Source: JASTVH01 sp042862465
Lineage (GTDB): Bacteria > Pseudomonadota > Gammaproteobacteria > Pseudomonadales > Oleiphilaceae
Direction: 5' to 3'
NCBI GenBank assembly: GCA_042862465.1
Contig: JASTVH010000004.1
Span: forward strand, 186,001-250,000
Length of the DNA: 64,000 nucleotides
Position numbers and translations under genes: made by a program. The notes beneath the pieces are model-generated. The model had not been told where the DNA came from and did no database searches. It saw nothing but the letters and a program-made list of their open reading frames with translations. Below, one piece after another: positions 39,832 through 49,105 of this stretch (its first letter is position 1; every line of letters starts with the position of its first letter).

Positions 39832-40845
39832 CTAGCGAACCCCTCGCGCAGGGGTGTGGCTATCAAGCACGTCGACGTAGTTGGCCCGCTCGAATTCCGC
39901 CGGATTCTGGGCATGACTTTGGCAAACACTGCCCTTCAGTTGCTCTACCGACTGGTATTCATGTTCCTCCATCCAACGGTGCAGGTCCGTCAGCACCTGC
40001 CCCAGATGCGCGGGGCCCCGCTCCAGCAGCACATGGCAGAACTGCACCACATCGGCGCCCACCAGCAACGCCTTGAGCGTCTGGCGATGATCCTGAAATC
40101 CCCCGGTGGCCGCCAGTGACAACCCGACCTGGGGCCGCAGCAGGCCTATCCAGCGAATGCGCAACAGGCTCTCCGCTGCCGAGGAGGGGTGGATGCGGGG
40201 CACCAGGGCCAGACTCTCCAGGTCGAGATCCGGCTGGTAGAAACGGTTGAACAGGGACACGCCCTGGGCGCCGCAGGCTTCGAGCTGCTTGACCATGTAC
40301 GCCACGGAGGACAGCTGCGAACTCAGCTTGACCGTGACCGGAATGCGTACCGTACCGCGCACGTGCCGGAGCAGATCCAGGTAGCGGGCTTCCACGGCCG
40401 CGGCGGATTCGTCGGCATCGGCCGCGACAAAGTAGACATTCAGTTCCAGGGCATCGCAGCCGGCCTGCTCCAGATCCCGGGCGTGGTCCAGCCAGCCCTC
40501 ATCGGTGACGCCGTTGAGGCTGCCGATGACCGGGATATCCAGGGCCGCCTTGTAGCGCTGGATGCGCTCCAGATAGCGGTCCAGGTGGCTGACATACTCC
40601 TCACCGGCTTCGGGCAGGAAGGTGTCGGCTTCGGCATGGCCGATGTCCTGCTGATCGAGAAACCGGTGCAGCATTTCCTGTTCGGCGACCACTTCCTCCT
40701 CGAACAGCGAGGGCAGCACCAGGGCCGCGGCGCCGGCATCCTCCAAGCGTCGGGCCATGTCGAAATCCCCGGTCAGGGGGGACGACGAGGGCACCAGCGG
40801 ATTCTTGAGATCCAGTCCCAGATAACGCGTGCTCAGGTCAATCAT
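39832..40845 (-). CDS. Dihydroorotate dehydrogenase-like flavoprotein linked to NifJ
   Basis: A 337-residue TIM-barrel flavoprotein related to class 1 dihydroorotate dehydrogenase (DLSTRYLGLDLKNPLVPSSSPLTGDFDMARRLEDAGAAALVLPSLFEEEV, and IPVTVKLSSQLSSVAYMVKQL). Homologues are found next to pyruvate:ferredoxin oxidoreductase genes and are distinct from the pyrimidine PyrD. It overlaps nifJ by eight bases on the same strand, so it is surely co-translated. It may link ferredoxin or flavin electrons to another acceptor; its substrate is unknown. Confidence 0.82.
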   Translation of the reverse strand: MIDLSTRYLGLDLKNPLVPSSSPLTGDFDMARRLEDAGAAALVLPSLFEEEVVAEQEMLHRFLDQQDIGHAEADTFLPEAGEEYVSHLDRYLERIQRYKAALDIPVIGSLNGVTDEGWLDHARDLEQAGCDALELNVYFVAADADESAAAVEARYLDLLRHVRGTVRIPVTVKLSSQLSSVAYMVKQLEACGAQGVSLFNRFYQPDLDLESLALVPRIHPSSAAESLLRIRWIGLLRPQVGLSLAATGGFQDHRQTLKALLVGADVVQFCHVLLERGPAHLGQVLTDLHRWMEEHEYQSVEQLKGSVCQSHAQNPAEFERANYVDVLDSHTPARGVR

Positions 40846-43800
40846 TGCTCTGCTCCTCGGCGCTGTCCGGGTCGATCGGTTCGCCCACCCATTTCAGGTC
40901 CTCCTCCCAGTCCAGTCCCGCCATCTGCCGGTAGCGGTCGAAGCGCTCATTGACCTCTTTCTGGGCGGCGTCGAGCAGCTGCTGGGCACGCTCGGGATGC
41001 GAGCGCCAGAGCATGTTGAAGCGGGTTTCGGTCTTCATGTAATCGCCGTAGGGGATAGACGGCGGTTTGGAATCCAGATGCAGCGGATTGGCGCCCTCCC
41101 GCGCCTTGCGAGGATCGTAGCGGAACAGGGGCCAGTGACCGCTGTTGACGGCCAGGTCCTGCTGGCGATGGTTGTTGGCCAGGTCCACCCCGTGGGCGAT
41201 GCAGGGGGAGAAAGCAATGATCAATGACGGCCCCGGATAGGCCTCCGCTTCGAGGAACGCGTGTAAGGTCTGAACGTCCTTGGCGCCGTAGGCCACATGA
41301 GCGACAAACACATTCTCATAGGCCATGGCGATGCGGGCCAGGTCCTTCTTGGCGGTGGGCTTGCCGGCGGCAGAGAACTTGGCCACCGCGCCCCGGGGCG
41401 TGGCCTTGGAGGTCTGTCCGCCGGTGTTGGAATAGACCTCGGTATCCAGTACCAGGATGTTGACGTCCATACCGGAAGCCAGCACGTGATCGAGGCCGCC
41501 ATAGCCGATGTCGTAGGCCCAGCCGTCGCCGCCGATAATCCAGACGCTGCGTTTGCAGAGGCTGTCGGCGAGGGTTTCCAGCCGGCGGGCGAGGGGCGAG
41601 TCGATGGACCCCAGGGCCTCCTTCAGGCGAGCCACCCGTTCGCGCTGCTCATGGATGCCCGGTTCATCGGACTCGTCGGCGGTGCGCAGGGCTGCGACCA
41701 GTTCCGGATCCAGCTTGCCCTCCAAAGCCTGCAGCAGATCGAGGGCCTGCTGCTTCTGCTGGTCCGAGGCCACCTTCATGCCGAGGCCGAACTCGGCGTT
41801 GTCCTCGAACAGGGAGTTGTTCCAGGCCGGTCCGCGCCCTTCGGCGTTGTGTGCCCAGGGGGTGGTGGGCAGGTTGCCGCCGTAGATGGAGGAACAGCCG
41901 GTGGCGTTGGCCACCAGCATGCGGTCGCCAAAGAGCTGGGAGGCCAGCTTGATGTAGGGTGTTTCGCCACAGCCGGAGCAGGCCCCGGAGAACTCGAACA
42001 GCGGCTCCAGCAGCATGCTGCCCTTCATGGTGGTGACCTTGGCCTCGCGGCGGTCCCAGTCGGGCAGGCCGAGGAAGAAATCCCAGTTGGCCTTCTCCTG
42101 CGCCCGTAGGGGTGGCTGGGCGGCCATATTCAGAGCCTTGTGATTGGATTGGGCTTTGTCTCTTATCGGGCAGATATCGACGCAGAGGCCGCAACCGGTG
42201 CAGTCTTCCGGCGCCACCTGGTAACTGATATGGACGCCCTCAGGATAGTCCTTGCCCTTGATCTGCACGTGTTTGAACGTAGGTGGCGCGTTCTTGGCCA
42301 GGGTCGCGTCAAAGGCCTTGCTGCGGATGACGCCGTGGGGGCAGACGAAGGCGCACTTGCCGCAGTGGGTGCACAGGTCGGTGTCCCAGACCGGGATCTC
42401 CAGGGCCAGGTTGCGCTTTTCGAAGGCCGCGGTGCCCGAGGGGTAGGTGCCATCCGCGGGCAACTGACTGACCGGGATTAAATCGCCGTGACCGGCAATC
42501 ATTCTGGCGGTCACCTCGCGCACGAAATCCGGGGCCTGCGGATCCAGGGTCCAGGTCTCAACCGGGGTATCGGTGACCGCATCGGGCACAGTCACTTCCT
42601 GCAGCGCCGCCAGGGTCTGGTCGATGGCACGGAAGTTGGTGCGCACGATATGCCGGCCTTTGCGACCGTAAGTTTTTTCCACCGCCTGCTTGATCTGGTC
42701 GATGGCTTCTTCCCGGGGCAGCACGCCGGAGATGGCGAAGAAGCAGGTCTGCAGGATGGTGTTCACGCGCCGCCCCATGCCGGCGTTCTCGGCGATGGCG
42801 TAGGCATCGATGACATAGAAGCGCAGGCGCCGGTCGATGATCTGCTGCTGGATCCTGCGGGGCAGGGTCGCCCAGACCTGATCCGCTGGCGCCGGTGAAT
42901 TGAGCAGAAACACCGCCTCGTCCGCGGCCTTTTCCAGCACGTCGTACTTTTCCAGAAACACCGTCTGGTGGCAGCCCACGAAATCCGCCTCGCCGGCCCC
43001 GATCAGGTAGGCCGAGCGGATGGGCTGGGGCCCGAAACGCAGGTGGGAAACCGTCATGGCACCGGATTTCTTGGAGTCGTAGACGAAGTAGCCCTGAGCG
43101 TGCTGGTCGGTCTGCTCGCCGATGATCTTGATGGAGTTCTTGTTGGCGCTGACGGTGCCGTCCGAGCCCAGGCCGTAGAACACCGCCTGGAAGGTGGCGC
43201 TGTTGGCGTCGGTGCGGAAGCTCGAGTCCCAGGCCAGACTGGAGCCGGTTACATCGTCCTCGATACCCAGGGTGAAGTGATTGCGTGGGGCCGGCTTTTG
43301 CAGCTCGTCGAACAGGGCTTTGACCATGCCGGGGGTGAATTCCTTCGAGCCCAGGCCGAAGCGACCGCCGATCACCCGGGGCAGTTGCGCCAGATGGCCC
43401 TCGCTGAAGGCTTCCAGCAGGGTGGTCGAGACGTCCTTGTAAAGCGGTTCACCTTCTGCGCCGGGCTCTTTGGTGCGATCCAGCACGGCTATCGCGTTGA
43501 CGGTGTCGGGCAGCTCCTCCAGAAACGCCTGAGCTGACCAGGGCCGGAAAAGGCGTACTTTCAGGACGCCGACTTTTTCGCCGTGGCCCGCCAGATGTTC
43601 GGCCACTTCCTCAAGCGTTTCGCAGGCAGAGCCCATGGCCAGAATGACGCGCTCGGCTTCCGGGTGCCCCACATACTCGAACAGGTCATAGCGGCGCCCG
43701 GTGAGCTGATGGAAACAGTCCATGGCCGATTGCACGACGGCCGGAAAGTCCCGGTACCAGGGGTTCACCGTTTCACGGGCCTGGAAGAACACGTCCGGGT

Positions 43801-44458
43801 TCTGCGAGGTGCCACGCACCACCGGATGCTCCGGCGACAGCCCCCGTCTGCGATGGGCGGCAATGGCCTCGTCGTCGAGCATGGCGGCGATCACATCTTC
43901 GGGCAGGGCCTCGACCCGGGCGATCTCATGGGAGGTGCGGAAACCATCGAAAAAGTGTACCAGCGGTACCCGACCCTTAAGGGTGGCCGCCTGGGCGATC
44001 AGCGCCATGTCCATGACTTCCTGGACGCTGTTGGCCCCCAGCATGCCGAAGCCGGTGCTGCGGGCAGCCATGATGTCGGAGTGGTCGCAGAAGATGGACA
44101 GGGCCTGGGATGCCACCGCACGCGTGGCCACATGGAACACGGTGGGCGTCAGTTCGCCGGCTATCTTGAACATGTTGGGCAGCATCAAAAGCAGCCCCTG
44201 GGAGGCGGTGAAAGTGGTGGTCAGCGCGCCGGTCTGCAGGGCACCGTGGATGGCGCCGGCCGCACCGCCTTCGCTCTGCATCTCCACGATGCGGGGGACA
44301 TGGCCCCAGAGATTGGTCTGGCCGCGGGCGGACCAGGCATCGGCATGCTCGCCCATGGGCGAGGCCGGGGTGATCGGATAAATGGCAATAACTTCGTTGG
44401 TCTGGTGCGCGACCCGTGCCGCAGCCTCGTTGCCGTCGATGGTTAGAAAACTGGCCAT
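40838..44458 (-). CDS. nifJ: Pyruvate:ferredoxin (flavodoxin) oxidoreductase
   Basis: A single-chain 1206-residue enzyme that converts pyruvate and CoA to acetyl-CoA, CO2 and reduced ferredoxin. The domains follow the usual order: pyrimidine-binding alpha domain (NEVIAIYPITPASPMGEHAD), gamma region, two 4Fe-4S clusters (CTHCGKCAFVCPHGV and CTGCGLCVDICP), an FeS-ligating CSGCGET segment, then the TPP domain (GGDGWAYDIGYGG and DTEVYSNTGGQTSKATP). The start MASFLTIDGNEAAARVAH is chosen from the family N-terminus and a purine-rich upstream site; 27 extra codons are possible. Its presence beside respiratory genes suggests low-oxygen use or an oxygen-tolerant form. Confidence 0.94.
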   Translation of the reverse strand: MASFLTIDGNEAAARVAHQTNEVIAIYPITPASPMGEHADAWSARGQTNLWGHVPRIVEMQSEGGAAGAIHGALQTGALTTTFTASQGLLLMLPNMFKIAGELTPTVFHVATRAVASQALSIFCDHSDIMAARSTGFGMLGANSVQEVMDMALIAQAATLKGRVPLVHFFDGFRTSHEIARVEALPEDVIAAMLDDEAIAAHRRRGLSPEHPVVRGTSQNPDVFFQARETVNPWYRDFPAVVQSAMDCFHQLTGRRYDLFEYVGHPEAERVILAMGSACETLEEVAEHLAGHGEKVGVLKVRLFRPWSAQAFLEELPDTVNAIAVLDRTKEPGAEGEPLYKDVSTTLLEAFSEGHLAQLPRVIGGRFGLGSKEFTPGMVKALFDELQKPAPRNHFTLGIEDDVTGSSLAWDSSFRTDANSATFQAVFYGLGSDGTVSANKNSIKIIGEQTDQHAQGYFVYDSKKSGAMTVSHLRFGPQPIRSAYLIGAGEADFVGCHQTVFLEKYDVLEKAADEAVFLLNSPAPADQVWATLPRRIQQQIIDRRLRFYVIDAYAIAENAGMGRRVNTILQTCFFAISGVLPREEAIDQIKQAVEKTYGRKGRHIVRTNFRAIDQTLAALQEVTVPDAVTDTPVETWTLDPQAPDFVREVTARMIAGHGDLIPVSQLPADGTYPSGTAAFEKRNLALEIPVWDTDLCTHCGKCAFVCPHGVIRSKAFDATLAKNAPPTFKHVQIKGKDYPEGVHISYQVAPEDCTGCGLCVDICPIRDKAQSNHKALNMAAQPPLRAQEKANWDFFLGLPDWDRREAKVTTMKGSMLLEPLFEFSGACSGCGETPYIKLASQLFGDRMLVANATGCSSIYGGNLPTTPWAHNAEGRGPAWNNSLFEDNAEFGLGMKVASDQQKQQALDLLQALEGKLDPELVAALRTADESDEPGIHEQRERVARLKEALGSIDSPLARRLETLADSLCKRSVWIIGGDGWAYDIGYGGLDHVLASGMDVNILVLDTEVYSNTGGQTSKATPRGAVAKFSAAGKPTAKKDLARIAMAYENVFVAHVAYGAKDVQTLHAFLEAEAYPGPSLIIAFSPCIAHGVDLANNHRQQDLAVNSGHWPLFRYDPRKAREGANPLHLDSKPPSIPYGDYMKTETRFNMLWRSHPERAQQLLDAAQKEVNERFDRYRQMAGLDWEEDLKWVGEPIDPDSAEEQSND

Positions 44459-44661
44459 GCCCTCTCTCCCTGCTGATGCAATTTCCCTTTTTACGCCCCC
44501 GAAGAATAAGGCGTTTTGATCTGAAACAGGGTTGGGCACGAAAGCTGAAAACAGGCGTGGAACACGGTGGCCTGGCCCGATCCGGGGAACACCGGAGTTG
44601 AAAAATACGGCGTCTGTCCCGAAGTTGTTAATAAAGTAGTTCGCAAGCTAAGGAGGTTGCA

Positions 44662-45993
44662 GTGACTCAGGAGGTGCAGCAAACGGAGGAGAACACGCAG
44701 AACGAAGCACCCTGTACCATGTCGTACACGGGGGAAAGCCACTCCCCCAAAACCCTGCTGGCCGGGACCTCGGGCAACATCATGGAGTGGTACGACTTCG
44801 CCCTTTATGGCTTCCTGGCGCCGATCCTGTCCAAGCTGTTTTTCCCGTCCGATAATGAATTGGCCTCACTCATCGCCACCTACGGCGTGTTCGCCGCCGG
44901 CTTCGTGATGCGGCCACTGGGTGGCCTGATCTTCGGCTACATCGGCGACCGCTTCGGCCGCGCGGCGGTACTCAAGATATCCATCGGCACCATGGGCGCG
45001 GCAACCACGGCACTGGGCCTGCTGCCGACTCACGCCCAGGCAGGGGTCTGGGCAACCGTGCTGCTGGTCACAGTGCGCATGTTCCAGGGGCTGTCCGTGG
45101 GGGGCGAATTCAGTGGCTCGGTCACCTACATGGTAGAAACATCGCCGCTGCACCGGCGCGGACTCTCCGGCAGCTGGGCCAACTTCGGCAGCATGATCGG
45201 CACCCTGCTGGGCTCGAGCCTGGCGGCGCTGGTCACCAGCGTGATGGCACACCAGCAGGTTCTGGACTGGGGCTGGCGAATGCCATTCCTGTTCGGTGGG
45301 ATCATGGGCATCGCGGCGTTCTTTCTGGTGAAAGAGATCGGTACCAGCCCTCATATGGGGCACCACCAGCGGCAGCACGAAAGCGACAATCCCCTCAAGG
45401 AGGTGCTGACCCGCAATCGCCGGGAAACGATCCTGGCGGTGCTGTTTGCCTCCGGCTACGGCATCTTCTTTTACATTCCCCTGGTCTATCTGCCCAGCTA
45501 CGCCAATGAAGTGGCGAACCTGGCCAATGACCTGACGCTGCAAATCAACTCGGCCGGCATTGCCCTGGCGCTGCCCCTGATTCCCCTGGGCGGTTGGCTA
45601 TCCGACCACCTGATGCGCCGGCGTACCCTGCTTATTCTGGCCTTTGCCGTGGCCACGGTGGTGGCCTGGAGTCTGTTCACGCTGATCGACAACGGTGTCT
45701 GGGGGCTGGTGGCGGCCCAGTTCGCCTTCGTTGCGATCCTGGCCATTCCCCTGGGGGCTGCACCGGCCATGCTGGTTGAGCTGTTTCCGGTGCAGGACCG
45801 TCTCACCGGTTATTCCCTGGCCTACAACCTGGGGCTGGGTGTGGCTGGCGGTACTGCGCCGATGATCGCCACCTGGCTGATTTCCTACACCGGGCACGAC
45901 CTGGCGCCGTCCTGGTATCTGGCGGCGGCGACGTTGTTGTCGGCGGTGGCGCTTTATCTGATGCAGGATCGCAGTCGGGAGATGTTGCGGTGA
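44662..45993 (+). CDS. MFS transporter of the metabolite:proton symporter family
   Basis: A 443-residue, 12-helix transporter of the MHS (ProP/KgtP-like) group. Signatures are GNIMEWYDFALYGF near the start, GYIGDRFGRAAVLKIS in the first loop, FQGLSVGGEFSGSVTYMVE and the repeat WLSDHLMRRRTLLI. Substrates of this group include citrate, alpha-ketoglutarate, proline and betaine; this one cannot be named. Translation starts at GTG with AAGGAGG six bases upstream. It is divergent from nifJ across about 200 bases that hold no gene. Confidence 0.88.
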   Translation: MTQEVQQTEENTQNEAPCTMSYTGESHSPKTLLAGTSGNIMEWYDFALYGFLAPILSKLFFPSDNELASLIATYGVFAAGFVMRPLGGLIFGYIGDRFGRAAVLKISIGTMGAATTALGLLPTHAQAGVWATVLLVTVRMFQGLSVGGEFSGSVTYMVETSPLHRRGLSGSWANFGSMIGTLLGSSLAALVTSVMAHQQVLDWGWRMPFLFGGIMGIAAFFLVKEIGTSPHMGHHQRQHESDNPLKEVLTRNRRETILAVLFASGYGIFFYIPLVYLPSYANEVANLANDLTLQINSAGIALALPLIPLGGWLSDHLMRRRTLLILAFAVATVVAWSLFTLIDNGVWGLVAAQFAFVAILAIPLGAAPAMLVELFPVQDRLTGYSLAYNLGLGVAGGTAPMIATWLISYTGHDLAPSWYLAAATLLSAVALYLMQDRSREMLR

Positions 45994-46104
45994 TGGGGCT
46001 TGCTTCAGATGGGATGAGGGGCCGCATTGCGGCCTTGCCTCCTGTTCAGAGCCCGGCAAAGATTTGACTGCAGTCGCGAGTCTTCCCCTGCCTGAAGCGA
46101 TGAA

Positions 46105-46162
46105 TGTCTCAATATATAGACAAATGTCGGGTTTTTAGTCAGGATGTCTATATATTGAAACA
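46105..46162. promoter_or_regulatory. Paired inverted operators upstream of hipBA
   Basis: TGTCTCAATATATAGACA (46105-46122) and TGTCTATATATTGAAACA (46145-46162) are reverse complements of each other at 17 of 18 positions, with 22 bases between. The first is itself a TGTCT-N8-AGACA palindrome, comparable in shape to the HipB operator of E. coli (TATCC-N8-GGATA). They sit directly before the antitoxin gene and cover the likely -10 region, fitting autorepression by HipB. Confidence 0.75.
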
Positions 46163-46179
46163 TTTTGAGATGGGTGGCG

Positions 46180-46440
46180 ATGGCTACTGACTTACGCAAA
46201 CTTGGGCAAACCATTGCGCAAAGAAGAAAGCAGGCTGGAATCAAAACACAGGAAACACTTTCTGGGCGAACTGGCGTCACCAGAACCCGTATCTCCGCTA
46301 TGGAGCAGGGCAAGTTCCATGGCAGGCTAACGGATCTTTTGAAAGTGCTGGATGCCCTGGGGCTGGAGCTCGATCTTAAAGTCTCCGAGCGTCCGGTCTT
46401 TGAAGACCTGAACGAGTTGTTCCCTGATGACGAAGACTAA
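46180..46440 (+). CDS. hipB: HipB-type helix-turn-helix antitoxin
   Basis: An 86-residue Xre-type DNA-binding protein: LGQTIAQRRKQAGIKTQETLSGRTGVTRTRISAMEQGKFHGRLTDLLKVLDALGLELDL is a complete helix-turn-helix domain, and the acidic C-terminus (DLNELFPDDED) is the expected toxin-contacting tail. It should neutralise HipA and repress the operon. The ATG at 46180 is preferred to a TTG five codons earlier. The last 14 bases overlap hipA, the usual toxin-antitoxin coupling. Confidence 0.85.
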   Translation: MATDLRKLGQTIAQRRKQAGIKTQETLSGRTGVTRTRISAMEQGKFHGRLTDLLKVLDALGLELDLKVSERPVFEDLNELFPDDED

Positions 46441-47680
46441 TCGCATCGATAAGGTTACGGTCGTCGCGAATGACAAGCACGCTGGCCAGCTGTTAAAAGG
46501 TCCTCAATTTGAGTTCAGCTACGACGGCAAGGCAACCGAGGATGCGGCCATATCCCTCGTGATGCCCGTGCGCAAAGAAGCTTATCGCTCCAATACGTTG
46601 CCGCCCATTTTTGAGATGAATATCCCCGAGGGTTACCTCCGGCAGAGAATATTCGAGCGATTTCGTAAGCACTACAAAGTCGACGAGATGTTCTTTTTGG
46701 CTTTGCAGGGCGACGGCGGCATTGGGCGCCTTCGTTATCGTTCCGATTTGGTGACGCAGCGGGCGGACGGCGGTGTGACGCTTTCGGAGCTCGTTGAATC
46801 AGAGCAGTCGCAGGCGCTTTTCGAGAATCTTATTGAGCGGTATATCACCTCCACCACCATAGCAGGTGTGCAGCCCAAGATTGTGGTTCCCGAGAGCGCC
46901 GATCCGGGTAAGGCGGTGATCAACTTACCGCAACTTATCGTGAAGGCGGCGGGTGATGAGTTCCCCGGGCTCGCTATCAATGAATTTGTCTGCATGTCTA
47001 TCCTCCAGGATGCAGGATTGAAAACACCTGAATTCTACCTTTCGGTGGATCAGCAGCTTTTTATCATGCGGCGGTTTGATCTGACCGGGGATGGCGTACC
47101 CATGGGTATGGAGGATTTTTGTGTTCTCACAAACAGGTCCGCTGACGACAAATACCACAGTTCTTACGAACAAGTCGCGAAAGCCATTAGGTTGTTCAGT
47201 TCACAACCGGCTCAGGATTTGGAAGACTTTTTTCTGAGCCTGAGCTTGTCCATCCTCCTGGGCAATGGCGATGCGCACCTGAAGAATTTCGCCGTGCTCT
47301 ACGAGGCGCCCGGTAGTCCGGTCAGGTTGTCACCCTGGTACGACGTTGTGAACACAACCGTCTACCAGCTGAATGATCCACTGGCTCTCAAGCTCAACAA
47401 AACCAAAGACTATCCCCACCGAGGCGGGATGGTGGGCTTTGGTACGGCGCATTGTCGACTCACGCAAAAAAAGGCCAATGAACTCATAGAGCTTGCGATA
47501 AGTGCCGTCGAAAGAGGCCTGGAGAAATATGGCGACCTGATCGATCAAGTTCGTTTTGCTGACGACTTCTCCGACAGGACGATGCGTGGGGAAATCGAAA
47601 AGGGTATTGAGCGCCTTAAACAGCCTGAAAAAGCCAGAGTCAAAATCCCGGGTCTGAAAAAGCCCAAACGGGCACGTTGA
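46427..47680 (+). CDS. hipA: HipA-type serine/threonine kinase toxin
   Basis: A 417-residue HipA family kinase. In E. coli HipA phosphorylates glutamyl-tRNA synthetase and causes growth arrest and persistence. The protein has an N-terminal subdomain, the Gly-rich loop TTIAGVQPKIVV that harbours the autophosphorylation position, the catalytic loop LLGNGDAHLKNF and the metal-binding YDVV segment. GC content is lower and codon use less biased than in neighbouring genes, consistent with horizontal gain. It pairs with the upstream hipB. Confidence 0.88.
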   Translation: MTKTNRIDKVTVVANDKHAGQLLKGPQFEFSYDGKATEDAAISLVMPVRKEAYRSNTLPPIFEMNIPEGYLRQRIFERFRKHYKVDEMFFLALQGDGGIGRLRYRSDLVTQRADGGVTLSELVESEQSQALFENLIERYITSTTIAGVQPKIVVPESADPGKAVINLPQLIVKAAGDEFPGLAINEFVCMSILQDAGLKTPEFYLSVDQQLFIMRRFDLTGDGVPMGMEDFCVLTNRSADDKYHSSYEQVAKAIRLFSSQPAQDLEDFFLSLSLSILLGNGDAHLKNFAVLYEAPGSPVRLSPWYDVVNTTVYQLNDPLALKLNKTKDYPHRGGMVGFGTAHCRLTQKKANELIELAISAVERGLEKYGDLIDQVRFADDFSDRTMRGEIEKGIERLKQPEKARVKIPGLKKPKRAR

Positions 47681-47706
47681 GATATGTGCCTCTTATGCTT
47701 AACGGC

Positions 47707-47731
47707 GGCCTAGCACCTTTGGCCTTTTTTT
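47707..47731 (+). terminator. Probable terminator of hipBA
   Basis: A short GGCC...GGCC stem followed by seven T residues, 27 bases after the hipA stop codon. The stem is weak, but the T-run and the position fit an intrinsic terminator. Confidence 0.45.
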
Positions 47732-47803
47732 ATTGCGTCCCGGCATTCTCTTCGCCTGGTGGGCTCGAACCTTAGGAACTCAATGGACTGGGGAGTGGGA
47801 GTC

Positions 47804-47820
47804 GCCCGCCCGATAGGATT
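47804..47820 (-). repeat. Partial duplicate of the tRNA-Arg 3' end
   Basis: GCCCGCCCGATAGGATT is identical to 47993-48009, the acceptor and T-arm end of the adjacent tRNA-Arg gene, in the same orientation and 189 bases away. It may be an attachment-site remnant left by an integrating element or a tRNA-terminal repeat. Confidence 0.6.
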
Positions 47821-47951
47821 ATTCGGCCGCGTTGCGGCCTCACCCCTTCGGGGCCGTCGTCACTGCGTTCCGACGTTCTCTCCGCCTGCTGCGCAGGCTC
47901 CGAGTCGAACCGTAGGTTCTGCATCGGCCACCGAGCAGACCAGAGTTCCAT

Positions 47952-47982
47952 AAAAAAGCCCCGCTCTTGGCGGGGCTTTTTT
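47952..47982. terminator. Terminator after tRNA-Arg (bidirectional)
   Basis: AAAAAAGCCCCGC and GCGGGGCTTTTTT form a perfect 13-bp stem including the A/T flanks around a five-base loop. It stands nine bases past the CCA end of the minus-strand tRNA gene and works in both directions. Confidence 0.9.
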
Positions 47983-47990
47983 ATGGAATA

Positions 47991-48067
<77 letters not shown>

Positions 48068-48237
48068 AAAACCTGGGTTTTGGGGCGTCCCTGGGGGTAC
48101 GTCCAAATCAGGGCGCCAATGATAATTCCGTCACGGTCCAATGTCCAATTTTCAGCGGGGTTGTTTTTGGGCGGTGTTGATCGGATTTTTAACAAATGGA
48201 AACCCGAAATTGACCAAACAGGCTTGCAAGCGCGATC

Positions 48238-48256
48238 GCAAATGATAATAATTGTC
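48238..48256. promoter_or_regulatory. Fur box upstream of bfd
   Basis: The sequence GCAAATGATAATAATTGTC matches the 19-base Fur consensus at 15 positions and lies 26 bases before the bfd start codon. Iron-dependent repression of bfd by Fur is well known in gammaproteobacteria, which supports the site. Confidence 0.8.
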
Positions 48257-48281
48257 ATGTAGATCATTGAGAGGTGCAGCC

Positions 48282-48488
48282 ATGTACGTTTGCCTTTGCC
48301 ATGGGGTCACTGACCGGGAAATTCGCCAGGCGGCCGAAGACGGTTGCCAGAGCATGCGCCAGCTCGGTAAGGAGCTGGGTGTGGGGCGTCAGTGTGGGCG
48401 TTGTGCCTCGACCGCGCGGGATATCCTGCGCGAGTGCCGCAGTGAAGAGCACCTGAGTCTCGCCAATCTGCTGGCGCAACCTGCCTGA
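48282..48488 (+). CDS. bfd: Bacterioferritin-associated ferredoxin
   Basis: A 68-residue [2Fe-2S] protein with ligands Cys4, Cys6, Cys38 and Cys41 (CLC...CGRC) in the Bfd spacing. Bfd reduces the ferric core of bacterioferritin and so releases iron in scarcity. A GAGAGG ribosome site precedes the ATG, and a Fur box lies just upstream, so the gene should be induced by iron limitation. Bacterioferritin is the next gene on the same strand. Confidence 0.93.
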   Translation: MYVCLCHGVTDREIRQAAEDGCQSMRQLGKELGVGRQCGRCASTARDILRECRSEEHLSLANLLAQPA

Positions 48489-48620
48489 TTTCAATCCTGT
48501 CTTTCCCGCTTTTCCTTGCCTTGTCCACGACCGGGTGGCTACGCTGGGAGGCTCAGCAAGTCACGGGCGTTCAGACATCTGAACGCGTGAATGAATGACC
48601 GATGAGTTAAGGAGAGTGCT

Positions 48621-49097
48621 GTGAAAGGGGACAAGAAAGTCGTCCAATATCTGAATCAGGTGTTGGGGAACGAACTCACCGCGATCAACCAGTACTTCCT
48701 CCACGCCCGCATGTACGACAACTGGGGGCTGGACCACCTGGGCAAGAAGGAATACGACGAATCCATCGATGAGATGAAACATGCGGATCAGCTGATCGAG
48801 CGGATTCTGTTTCTGGAAGGCCTGCCCAATCTGCAGGATCTCAACAAGCTGCTGATTGGCGAAGACGTGAAGGAAATGATCGAGTGTGATCTCAAGCTTG
48901 AGAAGACGGCCCACACCACCCTGAAAGAGGGTGTGGCGTATTGTGAGTCGGTGCAGGACTATGCTTCGCGGGATCTGTTGGCGGATATTCTGGCCAGTGA
49001 AGAGGAGCATATCGACTGGCTGGAAACCCAGCTGGAAATGATCGATCGCATGGGGCTGCAGAATTACGTGCAGCTGCAGTCCAGCAGCGCTTCCTGA
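48621..49097 (+). CDS. bfr: Bacterioferritin
   Basis: A 158-residue ferritin-like four-helix protein, the standard Bfr length. Di-iron ligands are in place (Glu18, Glu51, His54, Glu94, Glu127, His130) and Met52, the axial haem ligand, is present in DEMKHADQLIERIL. It stores iron as a 24-mer. Translation starts at GTG after AAGGAGAG. It lies 132 bases after bfd, its reductase partner, and a GC hairpin follows. Confidence 0.95.
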   Translation: MKGDKKVVQYLNQVLGNELTAINQYFLHARMYDNWGLDHLGKKEYDESIDEMKHADQLIERILFLEGLPNLQDLNKLLIGEDVKEMIECDLKLEKTAHTTLKEGVAYCESVQDYASRDLLADILASEEEHIDWLETQLEMIDRMGLQNYVQLQSSSAS

Positions 49098-49105
49098 ATT
49101 TTCGA

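Larger units (their letters stand above)
47681..47990. other. Gene-free region between hipA and tRNA-Arg with tRNA-derived repeats
   Basis: These 310 bases hold no gene I can support. They contain a probable hipBA terminator, a 17-base copy of the 3' end of tRNA-Arg (47804), two imperfect direct repeats beginning GCGTCCCGGCATTCTC (about 47735) and GCGTTCCGACGTTCTC (about 47870), and a tRNA terminator. The layout recalls the tRNA-terminal repeats seen downstream of some enterobacterial tRNA genes. Confidence 0.5.
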
